A stretch of 64,000 nt of DNA. It comes from Bacillus stratosphericus. Its GTDB lineage: Bacteria; Bacillota; Bacilli; Bacillales; Bacillaceae. The notes under the pieces were generated by a model. The model had not been told where the DNA came from and ran no database searches. It saw nothing but the letters and a program-made list of their open reading frames with translations. Location of the stretch: positions 1-64,000 of the forward strand of contig NZ_JAIVLB010000013.1 in assembly GCF_020524495.1 (NCBI RefSeq). Reading direction: 5' to 3'. This document shows positions 1-12,800 of the stretch, piece after piece. Both the position numbers and the translations under genes were made by a program. Within the stretch, counting starts at the first letter, position 1; every line of letters starts with the position of its first letter.

Positions 1-181
1 CTGGATAATTTGTATATGACTTTGAAAAAGCTTTTTCGCCATGATATTGATACTTTCTGACCCAATATTGAAGTATACTTTTGTTCACGCCAATCTGTTT
101 TGCAATTCTAAGCAAGCTCCCACGGTCAATGAGGTATCGTTTTACCGCTTTGGTTTTATCTTCAATTGTAAATTTAGCCAA
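1..181 (-). CDS. IS3-family transposase OrfA, N-terminal part (window edge)
   Basis: A minus-strand frame begins with TTG at 181, preceded by a strong GGAGGTG ribosome site at 190-196. It encodes about 60 residues before the window ends. The residues include LLRIAKQIGVNKSILQYWV, the helix-turn-helix of IS3 OrfA proteins, which bind the element ends. The usual OrfA is 90-170 residues, so this is only its start. OrfB (the DDE integrase) would lie further left. Whether the element is intact cannot be judged here. Confidence 0.7.
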   Translation of the reverse strand, partial: MAKFTIEDKTKAVKRYLIDRGSLLRIAKQIGVNKSILQYWVRKYQYHGEKAFSKSYTNYP

Positions 182-236
182 AGAAAAGCACCTCCAAATG
201 TTAGACTGTGTCTAATATTTGGGGTGCACTTCACAG
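1..236 (-). mobile_element. End of an IS3-family element, continuing beyond the left edge
   Basis: This stretch contains the start of an IS3-type orfA read leftwards and an apparent element terminus. On the minus strand the terminus reads TGAAGTGCACCCCAAATATT, beginning near 236. A TGA/TGT start followed by a GCACCC-like motif resembles IS150-group IS3 ends (family knowledge). The second end and any target duplication lie outside the window. The element ends only 13 bases from the stop codon of the truncated AbrB-type gene at 249. Confidence 0.65.
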
Positions 237-248
237 GGCACCTCTTTT

Positions 249-690
249 TTATTTTGCCGCTTTATCATCAGTCTGTCTTTTTACCAATAAATGGTTTAAA
301 AACCGAAAAAACGGTGGCAGCATGGCGATCACAAGAATAATTCTGACGACTTGTACAGCCACAACAAAGATGGAATCCCCGTGAAGCGTGACCGCTGTTG
401 TCGCCATTTCTGCAATTCCACTAGGTGAGAAAGCAAGAATGGCTGTAATAATAAAAATACCAGTCATCTCAGCAGTCGCAATTGAACTGAGAACAGTCGC
501 AGCAATCAGACCGGCTGAGCTAACAACGGCCACAATCAAGGTGTTCTTTAGCCTGACAAACATTTGTTTATTCATTTTTGAACCGATGGTTGCACCGAGA
601 AACAGTTGTGAAGCAATGTTGACTTGTGCTGGCCAGTAAGGAATCAAATCATGAACTGAAACTGCTTTGAAAAAAACTCCTACTGCTAAT
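249..690 (-). pseudogene. AbrB-family membrane protein, C-terminal half only
   Basis: The readable frame gives about 145 residues with several hydrophobic segments (AbrB membrane family, PF05145; not the DNA-binding AbrB regulator). Family members are usually near 350 residues with two repeats, and only the second half is present. The frame is open upstream of a possible TTG at 639 and still reads GVFFKAVSVHDLIPYW, typical family sequence, until an in-frame TAA near 690. The N-terminal half is therefore deleted. No ribosome site precedes the remaining part. The function of the full-length family is poorly known. Confidence 0.65.
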
Positions 691-830
691 TATGGCAGAG
701 GAGATGTTAGAAAAAGTGAAAGAGAAGACAGGCTTCGTTGATGAGAGCCCTTTATTTCACATATTGAATGAAAGAAAAGATATTTTCATTTTTTGACGGA
801 ACATACGATCTCCAATTAAAATAGGATTAT

Positions 831-1277
831 CTAAGAAACATGGTGCGTTAAAAGATATAGAAACCACACAGCATGCTGCTGTTCGTCTTGAGCGATGCGT
901 CTCATTAACTCTTTTGTTCCTTGATCTTGGACATAGTCTGATACCGTTAAGTAAAAATCGACTGTTTTTTGTTCGTCTTTGAATGCGAAAAGAAGACCTT
1001 CTCTAAATTGATCTGGACAAGGTTCTGCGACGCTTGGTTTGTGGTTTTTACCAGTTAAAGAATAGTATAGCCTTGAGAATATTTGATAGTGTCTGACTTC
1101 ATCCTGACGTATTTCTTGAATGATTTTTTTCGCTTCAGGATTGTGTGCTTTTAGGGCAAGTTTTTCGTAGCATTGGATCGCAGAATATTCGCCATTGATT
1201 GCTTTTTCAAGGTCTGAAATGATCCTTGTGTTTTGGCGAATGTCATATGGTGAGTAGTCATAATAACCGTAATACAT
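831..1277 (-). CDS. yhjR: Ferritin-like protein YhjR
   Basis: A 148-residue all-helical protein of the ferritin-like/rubrerythrin fold. It has two ExxH-type pairs expected of a diiron site: a Glu in the first helix with DEVRH near residues 60-64, and EQKTVDFY with DEQQH near 132-136. The start is ATG with an AAGGAGG site about 11 bases upstream. In B. subtilis yhjR also lies next to and divergent from addB and has been found in the spore coat. The exact reaction is unknown; peroxide or iron handling is inferred from the fold. Confidence 0.8.
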   Translation of the reverse strand: MYYGYYDYSPYDIRQNTRIISDLEKAINGEYSAIQCYEKLALKAHNPEAKKIIQEIRQDEVRHYQIFSRLYYSLTGKNHKPSVAEPCPDQFREGLLFAFKDEQKTVDFYLTVSDYVQDQGTKELMRRIAQDEQQHAVWFLYLLTHHVS

Positions 1278-1390
1278 GATATTGTCAGCCTCCTTTTAGA
1301 TCATGATGGTTTATGATATGAAAAAGAGCTGGGAAAGGTGCCTATTTCTTTTAACAAAGGAGAATGGGGAAGGTGATATGAAAATCGCTA

Positions 1391-1418
1391 TTTACCTTTA
1401 TTTTCGCTAGAATATAAT
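1391..1418 (+). promoter_or_regulatory. Likely SigA promoter of addBA-sbcDC
   Basis: A TTTACC box and a perfect TATAAT (1413-1418) are separated by 16 bases, ending 24 bases before the addB start. No operator could be recognised. Confidence 0.5.
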
Positions 1419-1442
1419 TACATAAGAAAGGTGTTGTGGAAC

Positions 1443-4400
1443 GTGGAGATTCAGTTTTTAGCAGGCAGATCGGGGAGTGGAAAAACGACTACAATCTTAG
1501 AGGAGATCAAAGAACAACTTCGGCTTGATCCGTTGGGTTCGCCAATCATTTTTTTAGTACCGGATCAAATGACATTTTTAATGGAATATGAGCTTGCAAA
1601 AACGTCTGAAGCTGGCGGTATGATCAGGGCCAAAGTATTTAGTTTTACGCGTCTTGCTTGGTCTATTTTACAGCAGACTGGTGGAGCGAACCGGCAATTT
1701 GTCACAAGCTCGGGGATTCAAATGCTTTTAAGAAAAGTGATTGAAGAGCAGAAAGAAAAGTTTAAGGTATTCAAAAAGGCGAGTGAGAAGCTGGGATTTG
1801 TTGAGCAAATAGAAAAGACGATGGCTGAATTCAAAAGGTACTGCATGATGCCGGAGGATATTGAAAAAATTACAGCGTCCAGCATGCAATCAGCGTACAC
1901 AGAAGAAAGACGGGCAGCAGAAAAACTACATGATTTACATATACTTTACCAGCAGATGGAGCAGTATTTACAAGATGAGTATGTGCACTCAGAAGACTAT
2001 TTGACACTTTTGGCAAAGCAAATCCCTTTATCTGAAGAACTAAAAACAGCGCACATTTATATAGATGGTTTTTATCAATTTACGCCGCAGCAGCTCGTCG
2101 TCATTGAGCAGCTCCTGTTACATGCATCAAAAATAACCGCTGCTCTCACAGTAGATCGTTCATATCATGACACGCAGCCAAATGAACTTGATTTATTTCG
2201 CATGACAGGTAAAACGTATTTTCAACTCTATCAGCTTGCTAAAGAGTGTGGAGCGGCTATTTCTGAGAAGGTATTGGAAAGAAATAAACGACATCTTCTT
2301 ACCCAAGACCTTGCTTATTTAGAAAGCCAATATGAGCAGAGGCCGCTACAGCCATATCAAGAAAAAACAACTCAAATGACAGTGTCTAAAAGTGCAAATA
2401 AACGAGCTGAAATTGAGGGAATAGCGAGGGACATTCTTGAATTAGTGAGAGAGAAAGGGTTCAGGTTACGTGATATTTCCATTGCTGCAAGGCATGTAGA
2501 CGACTATAAAGATACATTAAAAGAGGTTTTTCGAGATTACAATATTCCTTTCTTTATTGATGGAAATGAATCTATGCAATACCATCCGCTCATTGAATTG
2601 ATTCGTTCGAGCTTGGATGTTATCAAAGGGAACTGGCAGTATGAAGCCGTGTTTCGCTGTATGAAAACAGAGTATCTATTCCCGCAGGACCTATCCAAAC
2701 ACATAGCGAGAGAACAGGCAGATCAGCTTGAAAACTATTGTATTGCATACGGTGTAAAAGGAGAGCGCTGGACAAATGGCTCCCATTTCCATTATCGAAG
2801 ATTCCAATCATTAGATGGAGATTTTGGACAAACAGATCAAGAAATTGAAATGGAACAAATGCTGAATGACGTAAAAGGGTGGATTGTTCCCCCCCTTTTT
2901 CAATTACAAAAAAGGTTGAAAAAGGCGCAAAAGGTGAAGGACATGGTGGAGGACATTTATTTATTTCTCGAGGAAGTACAAGTGCCAGAGAAGCTTGAAA
3001 AGGCCAGGCTAGAGTCTGAAGAAGCGGGTAGATTAGCAGAAGCATTGCAGCATGGACAAGTATGGGATGCTGTTATTCAATTAATGGATGAATTTGTTGA
3101 AATGCTTGGAGAAGAAGAGCTATCTTTTCCTTTATTTCAACAGATGATTGATACAGGACTAGAATCTCTAAAATTCGCTTTGATTCCGCCTTCACTCGAT
3201 CAAGTATTTATCGGAAGTATGGATTTATCGAGGATGTATCAAGTAAAGTGCACGTTTATCATTGGCGTAAATGATGGAGTTGTTCCTGCTCGACCTTCTG
3301 ATGAAAGTGTATTGTCTGAGGATGATCGCGAATGGCTAAAGCGTGCAGGAGCAGAGCTGGCAGAGACAGGCAAGGAACGGCTGCTAGATGAGCAATTTTT
3401 AATTTATCAAGCTTTATCAAGCCCTTCACATCACCTGTATCTATCTTATTCAGTGGCAGATGCGGAAGGACGCTCGCTATTGCCTTCGACCTTAATTAAG
3501 TATTGCCAAGAACTTATGCCAAATCACCAGCAGGCTCTTTATGTTTTAGATCCAGAACAACTGGATGATCAGGATCAATTAAAATGTGTAGCGAATGAAC
3601 ATGTCTCATTATCCTATACCGTCTCGCAGCTACAGCAATGGCTCAATCAATATCCCATCAGTGACGTATGGTGGAGTGTATATAATAATTTAATGACGTC
3701 ATCCTCTCGCGACGTATCAAAAAAAATTATGTCAAGTTTGTTTTTTACAAATAGAGCGAAGCGGTTAAAACAACATGTGACAAAAGAGCTTTACGGTGAT
3801 CATATTCAAGGCAGTGTTTCAAGGATGGAGGAATTCAATTCGTGTGCATTTTCCCACTTTGCTTCCCACGGATTAAAGCTAAAGGATCGACAATTTTATA
3901 AATTGGAAGCACCTGATATCGGTCAGTTGTTTCACTCAGCTTTAAAATATATTTCAGATATACTCATTGAACAAAAAAGAGATTGGAAAAACTTAACGAA
4001 GAAAGATTGTGTCACCTACTCAAGGCATGCGATTGAACAGCTTGCTCCTCGACTTCAAAAGGAAATTTTATTAAGCTCGAATCGGCATGCTTATATTAAA
4101 GAAAAGCTCCAAAAAATTCTTGTGCGAGTCTCTTCTATATTAAGTGAACATGCCAAAGTGAGTGGATTTTCTCCAGTTGGACTTGAGTTAGGGTTTGGAG
4201 GTCAAGGTCCTCTGCCTCCGTTTACTTTTCAATTGAAAAATGGCTGCACGATGGAGCTTGTTGGGAGAATTGACCGAGTGGATAAAGCAGAGGGTTCTAA
4301 AGGACTGCTTTTGAGAATTGTCGACTACAAGTCGAGTGAGAAAGGGCTTGACCTAGCAGAAGTGTATTACGGTTTGGCCTTGCAAATGCTCACTTACTTA

Positions 4401-4952
4401 GACCTGACGATTACTTATTCTAAAAAGTGGCTTGGTATGGAGGCGACACCTGCAGGAATTTTGTACTTCCATCTTCACGATCCTCTCATTCAAGCTCCAA
4501 TTCCGCTAGCAGAGGATGAAATTGAGCAGGAAATATTCAAGAAATTTAAAATGAAGGGTCTATTGCTCGAAGATGTAGAGGCAGTGAAACTGATGGATCA
4601 GACGCTTGAATCAGGAAAATCACAAGTCATTCAAGCCGGTTTGAAAAAGGATGGGTCGTTTCGATCTGATTCGGCGGTTTTAAATGAAGAGCAGTTTCAC
4701 ATACTCACAAAACACGTTCGGCGCACTTTTGAAGAGGCAGGAGAAAGAATTACGAATGGTGAGGTAGACATTAATCCATATAAATTGAAGGATCAAACTG
4801 CTTGCCGCTTTTGTTCATTCAAGTCTATTTGTCAGTTTGATGAATCAATAGAGGATAATGAATTTAGGGTGCTCACTTCTGAGAAAGATGATGTCATGAT
4901 AGATCGGATCAAAAAAGAAGGGGATCAGTATGCAAATTCCAAAACCAAATAA
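1443..4952 (+). CDS. addB: AddB, helicase-nuclease subunit
   Basis: AddB partners AddA in the RecBCD-type helicase-nuclease that resects double-strand breaks and loads RecA. The protein has about 1169 residues, the usual length. It has an ATP-binding loop GRSGSGKTT close to the N-terminus, a C-terminal nuclease region with the core VDYKSSEKG, and the four iron-sulfur cysteines: one in FNSCAFSHF and three in [11 protein letters not shown] prefer the GTG at 1443 over the GTG at 1431 because AAAGGTG ends 9 bases before it and the sequence then aligns with B. subtilis AddB. It overlaps addA by 23 bases, so the two are translationally coupled. Confidence 0.95.
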   Translation: MEIQFLAGRSGSGKTTTILEEIKEQLRLDPLGSPIIFLVPDQMTFLMEYELAKTSEAGGMIRAKVFSFTRLAWSILQQTGGANRQFVTSSGIQMLLRKVIEEQKEKFKVFKKASEKLGFVEQIEKTMAEFKRYCMMPEDIEKITASSMQSAYTEERRAAEKLHDLHILYQQMEQYLQDEYVHSEDYLTLLAKQIPLSEELKTAHIYIDGFYQFTPQQLVVIEQLLLHASKITAALTVDRSYHDTQPNELDLFRMTGKTYFQLYQLAKECGAAISEKVLERNKRHLLTQDLAYLESQYEQRPLQPYQEKTTQMTVSKSANKRAEIEGIARDILELVREKGFRLRDISIAARHVDDYKDTLKEVFRDYNIPFFIDGNESMQYHPLIELIRSSLDVIKGNWQYEAVFRCMKTEYLFPQDLSKHIAREQADQLENYCIAYGVKGERWTNGSHFHYRRFQSLDGDFGQTDQEIEMEQMLNDVKGWIVPPLFQLQKRLKKAQKVKDMVEDIYLFLEEVQVPEKLEKARLESEEAGRLAEALQHGQVWDAVIQLMDEFVEMLGEEELSFPLFQQMIDTGLESLKFALIPPSLDQVFIGSMDLSRMYQVKCTFIIGVNDGVVPARPSDESVLSEDDREWLKRAGAELAETGKERLLDEQFLIYQALSSPSHHLYLSYSVADAEGRSLLPSTLIKYCQELMPNHQQALYVLDPEQLDDQDQLKCVANEHVSLSYTVSQLQQWLNQYPISDVWWSVYNNLMTSSSRDVSKKIMSSLFFTNRAKRLKQHVTKELYGDHIQGSVSRMEEFNSCAFSHFASHGLKLKDRQFYKLEAPDIGQLFHSALKYISDILIEQKRDWKNLTKKDCVTYSRHAIEQLAPRLQKEILLSSNRHAYIKEKLQKILVRVSSILSEHAKVSGFSPVGLELGFGGQGPLPPFTFQLKNGCTMELVGRIDRVDKAEGSKGLLLRIVDYKSSEKGLDLAEVYYGLALQMLTYLDLTITYSKKWLGMEATPAGILYFHLHDPLIQAPIPLAEDEIEQEIFKKFKMKGLLLEDVEAVKLMDQTLESGKSQVIQAGLKKDGSFRSDSAVLNEEQFHILTKHVRRTFEEAGERITNGEVDINPYKLKDQTACRFCSFKSICQFDESIEDNEFRVLTSEKDDVMIDRIKKEGDQYANSKTK

Positions 4953-7900
4953 CAGTACATGGACGGATGACCAATGGGAAGCCATCGTTTCAGAAGGACA
5001 AGATATCCTTGTTGCTGCGGCAGCAGGATCAGGTAAAACGGCTGTCTTGGTTGAGCGGCTGATTCGAAAAATGACTCGGCCTGAGCAGCCAGTTGATGTG
5101 GACCGGCTGCTCGTTGTGACTTTTACGAATGCATCTGCGGCAGAAATGAAGCATCGGATCACTGAAGCACTTGAAAAAGAATTATCCAAAAATCCCGGGT
5201 CGCTTCATATGAGAAGACAACTGTCACTTATGAATCGTGCCAATATTTCTACCTTGCACTCATTTTGTTTGCAAGTTCTTCGCACCTTTTACTATGAGAT
5301 TGACCTTGATCCAGGCTTTCGTTTGGTCGATCAAACAGAAGGAGAATTAGTAGGAGATGAAGTGTTAGATGAGCTATTTGAGGATGAGTATAAGGCTGGA
5401 AAGCCATCATTCTTTGAACTAGTTGATCGTTACACGTCAGATCGCCATGACTTAGACCTGCAATGGCTCGTGAAACGGGTTTATGAGTTTTCTAGGTCTC
5501 ATCCTTCTCCGGAGCAATGGTTGCGGGCATTCCTGTCTCTTTATGATGTGGATGCACAAACAAAAGTAGAAGAATTACCGTTTTATCCATATATAAAAGA
5601 GGATATTTCTCTCGTTTTAAGGAGTTGTCAGGAGCTGCTTGAACAAGCTCTTGCATTATCAAAAGAGCCGGGTGGTTCAGCACCGAGAGCAGAGAGTTTT
5701 ATAGATGATTTAGAGCAAGTGAATCAACTCATGAGACATGAAGAAGATTTTGAGAAGCTTTATGAGATCTTGCCGAACATCAATTTTAAAAGGCTAAAGA
5801 CGTGCAAAGGGGATGAATATGACCCTATTCTGTTAGAAAAAGCCACAGATGCACGCAATCAAGCAAAAAAACAATTAGAAAAGCTAAAAGATGAATACTT
5901 TATGCGAAGTCCTGTCCAGCATCTAAAAAGTTTGGCTGAAATGAAGCCAGTTGTGGAAACACTTGTGGAGCTTGTCATCCAGTTCGGAGAGCGTTTCGAA
6001 AGAACAAAACAAGAAAAGTCAATTGTGGATTTTTCGGATTTAGAGCATTATTGTTTACGCATTTTAGCTAAGCAGGATGCGGAAGGTAATTTGATCGAAA
6101 CAGAAGCGGCTAAATACTATCAACAGCAATTTGAAGAAGTGCTTGTCGATGAGTATCAGGATACGAACCTTGTACAAGAAACGATTTTAAAGCTTCTGTC
6201 TAAAGGGGAAAATCCTTCAGAAGGCAACCTTTTTATGGTTGGTGATGTCAAGCAGTCTATTTATCGCTTTAGACTTGCTGAGCCGATGCTCTTTTTAAAC
6301 AAATATAAACACTTTAAAGCAGATGGCAACGAAACAGGTAAAAGAATTGACTTAAATAAAAACTTCCGCAGCCGATCTAATGTTTTAGACAGTACAAACT
6401 TTCTGTTCAAACAGCTGATGGGAGAAACAGTTGGAGAAATTGAATATGATGAACAAGCTGAATTAAAGCTTGGAGCGAGTTATCCTGAAAGCGAAGACAC
6501 AGCGACAGAAATGCTCCTTGTACACCTAGATCAACACGAAGCAGAAAGCAATGAAGAACGAGAAGAACTAGAGACCGTACAATTTGAGGCGAGAGTCATT
6601 GCTAGGAAAATAAAAGAAATGGTTGAACAGCCTTTTCAAGTGTACGATGCAAAACAGCAAATGACCCGCAACTTGCAGTATCGAGATATCGTGATTTTGC
6701 TTCGGTCCATGCCATGGGCTCCGCAAATGATGGAGGAATTGAAGAAGCAGGGAATCCCTGTTTATGCGAATCTTTCCTCTGGTTATTTCGAAGCAATAGA
6801 AGTGTCAGTGATTCTTTCCCTGTTAAAAGTGATCGATAATCCATATCAGGATATCCCACTTGCAGCTGTTTTAAGATCACCTATTGTTCATTTAGACGAA
6901 AATGAAATGGCACTTATTAGAACAACTGATAAAAAAAGAACTTATTATGATGCTGTGAAGGCATTCATGAGTGTGACACAATCTGATCACCCTACATGCA
7001 AAAAACTAGAGCAATTCTTCCGCCTGATGCGTAAGTGGCGTGATTTCTCTATGAATCATTCGGTAGCAGAATTGATTTGGGAAGTGTATCGCGACACACA
7101 ATATGTAGATTTTGTTGGTGGGATGCCAGGGGGGAAGCAGAGAAAAGCGAATCTCCGTGCTCTTTATGATCGAGCAAAGCAGTATGAAAAGGCTGCATTT
7201 AGAGGGCTGTTTCGGTTTCTTCGGTTTATCGAAAGAATGCAAGAGCGGGGAGATGATCTAGGAGCGGCGAAAACGTCCAGTGAAACAGAGGATGTTGTCC
7301 GCATGATGACCATCCATAGCAGTAAAGGCTTAGAGTTTCCAGTCGTCTTTACCGCAGGGCTCGGCAGGAACTTTAATATGATGGACTTAAATCAGTCCTA
7401 CTTGCTTGATAAAGAACTAGGCTTTGGAAGCAAATATATTCATCCAGAGCTGAGAATAAGTTATGCGACATTACCGCTTGTTGCGATGAAAAAAAAGATG
7501 AGAAAAGAGTTACTATCTGAAGAGCTAAGGGTTTTATACGTGGCGCTTACAAGAGCCAAGGAAAAGTTATTCTTGGTCGGTTCCGTTAAAAATCAGGTGA
7601 AAGCATTAAGTAAATGGCAAAATGCCGCAAATAGAGAAGAGTGGCTCCTCCCTGATTTTGAACGATATCAAGCCAAAACATACTTGGATTTTATTGGGCC
7701 TGCCCTCATCCGTCATCAAGCGATGTTAACTATTTTAGAAGAAGCAGGCGACGTTGTTCTCAAACATCCATCATCATTCAACATCTCATTTACTCAAGCC
7801 TCAGATCTTCTAAAAGAAGATGTGTCATCTGAAAAGAAGGAGCAAGACGAAGTGGTACAAGCATTAATGGAAGGTCTGCCTGTTGAAGGACATGGTAACT

Positions 7901-8634
7901 ATGAGCAGGAGGTAGCAGCTAGACTTTCATGGCAATACCCCTATTTAGCGGCCTCTCAAGTGAGTACAAAGCAGTCTGTTTCAGAGATGAAAAGGATGAA
8001 AGAAATACAGGATGAATACAGTGTGCCTTCTTCTATTCGAAAAGCTCGTGCGACATTGTATGACCGGCCGGCTTTTATGAAGAAAAAAACACTCACTGCC
8101 GCAGAACAAGGTACAGCAATGCATACGGTGATGCAGCACATTCCGCTTCCTTCAGATGAGATCTATGATGAATCTCGTATACAAGAACTGCTCGATTCTT
8201 TAAAAGAGCGAGACTTACTAACAGACGAGCAAATCCAGTCAATGGATCGAGAAGGAATTACTGCCTTCTTTTCTACTTCAATTGGTCAAAAACTGAAGAA
8301 AGCGGACTGGGTGAAACGAGAAGTGTCGTTTAGTATGGTTTTACCTGTCAAAGAGGTATACAGCCATATTGATGCAGAGGATGAACCTGTGCTGATTCAA
8401 GGAATGATTGATTGTTTGTTTGAAGTAGATGGAAAGCTTTATTTACTTGATTATAAAACAGATAGAGTACAGGGAAGGTATGCAGGTGGACTTGAGGCAG
8501 CTAAACCCATTTTGAAAAAACGCTATGAAACACAAATAGCGTTATATGCAAAAGCGGTAGAACGTTTAACAAACAGGTCATTAGAGGAGAAAATTCTCTA
8601 TTTCTTTGATGGAAATGTAGAGATTTTCTTATAA
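4930..8634 (+). CDS. addA: AddA, helicase-nuclease subunit
   Basis: AddA is the UvrD-like superfamily 1 helicase and second nuclease of the AddAB complex. At 1234 residues it has the family length. Visible motifs are the Walker A loop [10 protein letters not shown] (about residues 31-40), the Walker B-type VDEYQDTN (about 405), the helicase motif [16 protein letters not shown] (about 790), [10 protein letters not shown] (about 875) and the nuclease motif LLDYKTDR near residue 1175. It starts inside the end of addB and is followed after 26 bases by sbcD, so the four repair genes appear to form one operon. Confidence 0.96.
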   Translation: MQIPKPNNSTWTDDQWEAIVSEGQDILVAAAAGSGKTAVLVERLIRKMTRPEQPVDVDRLLVVTFTNASAAEMKHRITEALEKELSKNPGSLHMRRQLSLMNRANISTLHSFCLQVLRTFYYEIDLDPGFRLVDQTEGELVGDEVLDELFEDEYKAGKPSFFELVDRYTSDRHDLDLQWLVKRVYEFSRSHPSPEQWLRAFLSLYDVDAQTKVEELPFYPYIKEDISLVLRSCQELLEQALALSKEPGGSAPRAESFIDDLEQVNQLMRHEEDFEKLYEILPNINFKRLKTCKGDEYDPILLEKATDARNQAKKQLEKLKDEYFMRSPVQHLKSLAEMKPVVETLVELVIQFGERFERTKQEKSIVDFSDLEHYCLRILAKQDAEGNLIETEAAKYYQQQFEEVLVDEYQDTNLVQETILKLLSKGENPSEGNLFMVGDVKQSIYRFRLAEPMLFLNKYKHFKADGNETGKRIDLNKNFRSRSNVLDSTNFLFKQLMGETVGEIEYDEQAELKLGASYPESEDTATEMLLVHLDQHEAESNEEREELETVQFEARVIARKIKEMVEQPFQVYDAKQQMTRNLQYRDIVILLRSMPWAPQMMEELKKQGIPVYANLSSGYFEAIEVSVILSLLKVIDNPYQDIPLAAVLRSPIVHLDENEMALIRTTDKKRTYYDAVKAFMSVTQSDHPTCKKLEQFFRLMRKWRDFSMNHSVAELIWEVYRDTQYVDFVGGMPGGKQRKANLRALYDRAKQYEKAAFRGLFRFLRFIERMQERGDDLGAAKTSSETEDVVRMMTIHSSKGLEFPVVFTAGLGRNFNMMDLNQSYLLDKELGFGSKYIHPELRISYATLPLVAMKKKMRKELLSEELRVLYVALTRAKEKLFLVGSVKNQVKALSKWQNAANREEWLLPDFERYQAKTYLDFIGPALIRHQAMLTILEEAGDVVLKHPSSFNISFTQASDLLKEDVSSEKKEQDEVVQALMEGLPVEGHGNYEQEVAARLSWQYPYLAASQVSTKQSVSEMKRMKEIQDEYSVPSSIRKARATLYDRPAFMKKKTLTAAEQGTAMHTVMQHIPLPSDEIYDESRIQELLDSLKERDLLTDEQIQSMDREGITAFFSTSIGQKLKKADWVKREVSFSMVLPVKEVYSHIDAEDEPVLIQGMIDCLFEVDGKLYLLDYKTDRVQGRYAGGLEAAKPILKKRYETQIALYAKAVERLTNRSLEEKILYFFDGNVEIFL

Positions 8635-8660
8635 ATGTATCGGAATGAGAGGTGAATTAC

Positions 8661-9818
8661 ATGAGAATTCTACATACAGCGGATTGGCATTTAGGGAAAA
8701 CCCTTGAAGGAAGAAGCCGGCTTGACGAACAAGCTGAGTTTTTAGATGAATTGTATCAAATCGTCAAGGACGAACAAATTGGTGTCATTGTGATGGCTGG
8801 TGATGCCTTTGATACAGTCAATCCACCTGCTCGAGCAGAACAGCTTTTTTATGAAAGTCTGTCAGCATTATCTGATAAAGGCAAGCGTCAGGTTGTGGTG
8901 ATCTCAGGCAATCATGATAATCCAGATCGTTTATCAGCCGCATCTCCTTTAACAACGGAACAGGGGATTCATTTAATTGGATATCCGACAAATGACATTA
9001 TCCGCGTCGATGTTCCTTCTTCAAGTGAACGTCTATCTATTGCAGCACTTGCTTATCCGTCCGAGTCTAGGCTAAACGAGGTGCTGGCTGAAACATTTGA
9101 AGAGAAACGGCTTCGTGATCATTATAATCTGAAAATACAACAAGCGTTTGAACATTTAAGCACTCAATTCCAGGCTGATACGGTCAATATGGCAACAAGC
9201 CATATTTATGTGGCAGGAGGAAGTCAAACAGATTCAGAAAGACCGATTGAAGTAGGAGGTGCATATACCGTTGCGGCTGAAAGTCTGCCTGAAGCCGCTT
9301 GCTATGTCGCACTTGGTCATTTGCATCGTCCGCAAACAATCAAACGTGCGAAAACGATTGCCCGCTATTCTGGATCGCCCCTTGCCTATAGCTTTTCAGA
9401 ATCAGGCTATTCCAAATCAGTCACCATTGTGGATGCAAAGCCTAATGAGAAAGCAAGCTGGAAGGAAGTATTTTTATCAAGTGGTAAACCACTTGTGAAG
9501 TGGAAGGCGACTGAGGGACTGAGTCAAGTACACGAGTGGTTAGATGAAAAACGGGATATTCATGCTTGGATTGATTTAGAGATTCATTTAACAGATCAAC
9601 TGTCAATTGAAGAGATCCATCAACTCCGAAAGCAGCATAATGGTTTTGTTCACATTAGACCAAAGTTCAAAGAACTACAGCAAATTGAAAAACACAAACA
9701 ACAGGAAAAGCTCTCGATCGAAGAACGGTTCGTTACATTTTATGAACGCCAGACAGGTGGCGCGCTGCCTGATGAAAAAACAGTCAAGCTGTTTTTAGAG
9801 CTTGCCAATGACATGTAA
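8661..9818 (+). CDS. sbcD: SbcD, Mre11-type nuclease
   Basis: The metal-dependent nuclease subunit of SbcCD, which opens hairpins and trims protein-blocked DNA ends. The phosphoesterase motifs are all present: DWHLG, GDAFD, SGNHD, the histidine in SHIYVAGG, and GHLHRPQ. The length (385 residues) is normal. The ATG at 8661 begins MRILHTADWH and follows GAGAGGTG, so I chose it over the GTG at 8652. It is separated from sbcC by 14 bases. Confidence 0.95.
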   Translation: MRILHTADWHLGKTLEGRSRLDEQAEFLDELYQIVKDEQIGVIVMAGDAFDTVNPPARAEQLFYESLSALSDKGKRQVVVISGNHDNPDRLSAASPLTTEQGIHLIGYPTNDIIRVDVPSSSERLSIAALAYPSESRLNEVLAETFEEKRLRDHYNLKIQQAFEHLSTQFQADTVNMATSHIYVAGGSQTDSERPIEVGGAYTVAAESLPEAACYVALGHLHRPQTIKRAKTIARYSGSPLAYSFSESGYSKSVTIVDAKPNEKASWKEVFLSSGKPLVKWKATEGLSQVHEWLDEKRDIHAWIDLEIHLTDQLSIEEIHQLRKQHNGFVHIRPKFKELQQIEKHKQQEKLSIEERFVTFYERQTGGALPDEKTVKLFLELANDM

Positions 9819-9832
9819 GAGGAGGAAGCGAC

Positions 9833-12800
9833 TTGAAGCCGATCACGCTAACCATTAAAGGACTTCATAGCTTCAGAGAAGAGCAAACCATTGACTTTAG
9901 CTCCTTATGTGATGCAGGTGTGTTTGGCATTTTTGGACCAACAGGAAGCGGAAAGTCATCCATATTAGATGCCATGACACTAGCACTCTATGGCAAAGTC
10001 GAACGTGCGTTAAATAATACACATGGTATTTTGAACCAAGCTGAAGAAAAGCTGTCTGTTTCCTTTACATTCGCTTTGCAAAAGGAGCATCACATTTCTT
10101 ATAAAGTTGAACGGGCTTTCAAGCGGGCAGATGAAATGAAGGTCAGAACAACATTATGTCGACTGATTGAAATCGGTGATACGCAGACAGTTCTTGCAGA
10201 TAAAGCGAATGAGGTCAATCGTAAAATAGAAGAATTACTTGGTTTAACAATTGATGATTTTACAAGAGCGGTTGTGTTACCCCAAGGGAAGTTTGCAGAA
10301 TTCCTTTCATTGAAAGGAGCCGAGAGACGCCAAATGCTTCAGCGCTTGTTTAATTTAGAGAAGTATGGTGATCAGCTCGTCAAGCGTTTGAGGGCAAAAG
10401 CCCAGAATCAGTATGGACAGAAAAATGAGCGATTGGCTGAACTCAATGGATTAGGGGAAGCTGGACCAGAAGCGCTAGCGAAAGCAAAGAAAGTGGCTGA
10501 GCAGGCAAAAGCCATTTTTCATGAGAAAAAACGAGCGCGGGACAAAGCATTAACTGCTTTTACAAAGTCACAAGCGATATGGCAGTATCAAAGGGAACAA
10601 GAGGCATATGAAACTGAACAAAACAAGCTCAACCTGTTAGCACCAACGATGGAAGAGAAAAAAATACAACTCAGTATTGCGGAGCAGGCAGAGACATTAA
10701 AGCCATATGCTGATGCATTAACGAAGGCTGAAAAGCAGCTTTCTCAAGCGTCAAAAGAGAAGCAGGAAGCAGAAAAGCATTTACTTCATCAACGAACGAT
10801 CTATGATCAAATGACGCAGGAGTATGAGCAAGCACGGCAAAAGAAAATTGAGACTGAGCCAGAGCTTCTCCAAAAGAAAGAGCAGCTGATTCAGTTAAAG
10901 GAAATCGAACGGAAAAAAGACAAGGCTCTTCAAGAAAAGACAGGACTAGAGCAGCAAGAAAATGAAAAAGCGCAGCAATTGATACAAAAAAAAGCAGAAG
11001 CAGAGAAGCTCCAATCTCTATTAGAGCGTGCTCTTACGAAACAAACACAGCTAAAGAGCGAACTAGAGCAATTGCAAGTCTCTGTCAAAGAGCGGAAAAG
11101 AATACAGGAGGCATTGCGTTTAAGTGAAAATGTTCAAACAATCAAACTGGGCGTTCAAAAGGAAGAACAAAAGCTCGAGGACCTAAAAAAGCAATCCTTA
11201 CAAACTGCAGAAGCATATGAAAAGCTTCAAAAACAGCAAAAAAATCATCATGAAAAAATAGACCAATCGTTTCAAGCGATTGAACAACTCTATTTTTATG
11301 TATGTGAATTTGAACGAGCTCTTACAGAATGGAGCAAAAGAGAACAAAATCAGAAGCTCGAAAAATTAACACAACGTGATGCTGTAAGAGCGGCAGAATT
11401 AAGAATAGAATTAGCGGCAGAGCTAGTAGATGGTGAGCCATGTCCCGTTTGTGGGGCAATTCATCATGATCCAAAGGTTGCGATAGTCAATGATCATGAG
11501 GAAACCGTTGTCCAAATCGATGAAGTGATACAGAGGATGGACAAAGAGCTGAAGGTAGCAGAGGAATATGCTAGAGACATCTATGTAGCAAAGCAGCTAC
11601 TAGAAACGCACGCCAATCAATTAATGAAGCAGTTCTCCTTTTTATCTCAAAAAGCCCCTAGTCCAGAAGTAGCCGCAGCGTCAGAAGCAGTGCAACATCC
11701 GCAGTCCTTGCATCATATGATTCAAGAGTGGAAACGGATGAAACAAGATATTCTAGGAACTGAAAGCAAACGAGCTCGTCTAATGGATGAAACCCATGAT
11801 CAAGCGGCCGAGATGAGCAAAGTAGAAGATCAATTGAAATTTGAACAGCAGCGTATCCAAGAATTAGAGGTGCTGATTAAAGAGCTTCAATCTGAGCTTT
11901 CAGAGCAAATAACACAATTTGAACAGGCTTTCCCGGACTTTATATTGAGCCATGTGCAAGAAATGCAAAAGCGAATAGATGAAAAGGATCAACAAGCGGA
12001 AGGCTATAAAGAGCGTATTGAGAAAAGTATTTCATTTTTAGAAGAAAAACAGCAGGTAAAAGAGCAACTGCAAACAACCATATACACTTTAGAGAAGGAG
12101 CTCGATAAACTAGCACATCAACTAGAAAGTCAAAAGCAGCTCATTCATCAGTATGAAACAGATTTAGGGCGATATCCTTTAAAAGCCTCATCTATTTCTG
12201 AGGAACTGAACGAGGTTGAACAATATCTCACCTGTTTGAATGAAAAAGAACAGCAGTCATATCAGCAATTAAAGGATGTGCAGCAATTGTTTCGTGAAAC
12301 GCAGAGCCATTTTTCAAGCAGTGAGCGTCAACTTCAAGAGGCTAAGCATCGAAAACAAGAAGCTGAGGCAGCGTGGCAAAAAGAAACAGAGTCCTCTGAT
12401 TTTCATAAGCCACAGGAAGTTGAGCCTGCTTTAATGGATCGAGCTGTACGTTATACTGCCAAACAGGAAATTGAAGAATTTGAGGATAAAAGAAAGCAAT
12501 GTGCAGCAAATTTAAAGCGAATTTCTGAATTGTTGAAAGATGAATCGCTAGATGAAGATCAGTGGACAGACATTCAGTTAAGAAAAGAAGCGGCAGAAAA
12601 GGATCTGGAAGAAGCGACAGTGATAAGTGGGTCTGCACATGAGCACCTGCGTGTGATTGAAGAAAATCATCAGCGCTTTGCAAGCATTCATGAGCGGTTG
12701 GAAAAATTGCAGCAAGAAATTGACCGGCTAGATAAACTGCAAACCGTTTTTAAAGGGAATAGTTTTGTTGAGTTCCTAGCAGAAGAACAGTTAGACAGTG

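Noticed and set aside
694-796. Short plus-strand ORF MAEEMLEKVKEKTGFVDESP
   Set aside because: 34 codons, no ribosome site, at the edge of a deletion; perhaps a scrap of a lost gene, but I cannot support a call.
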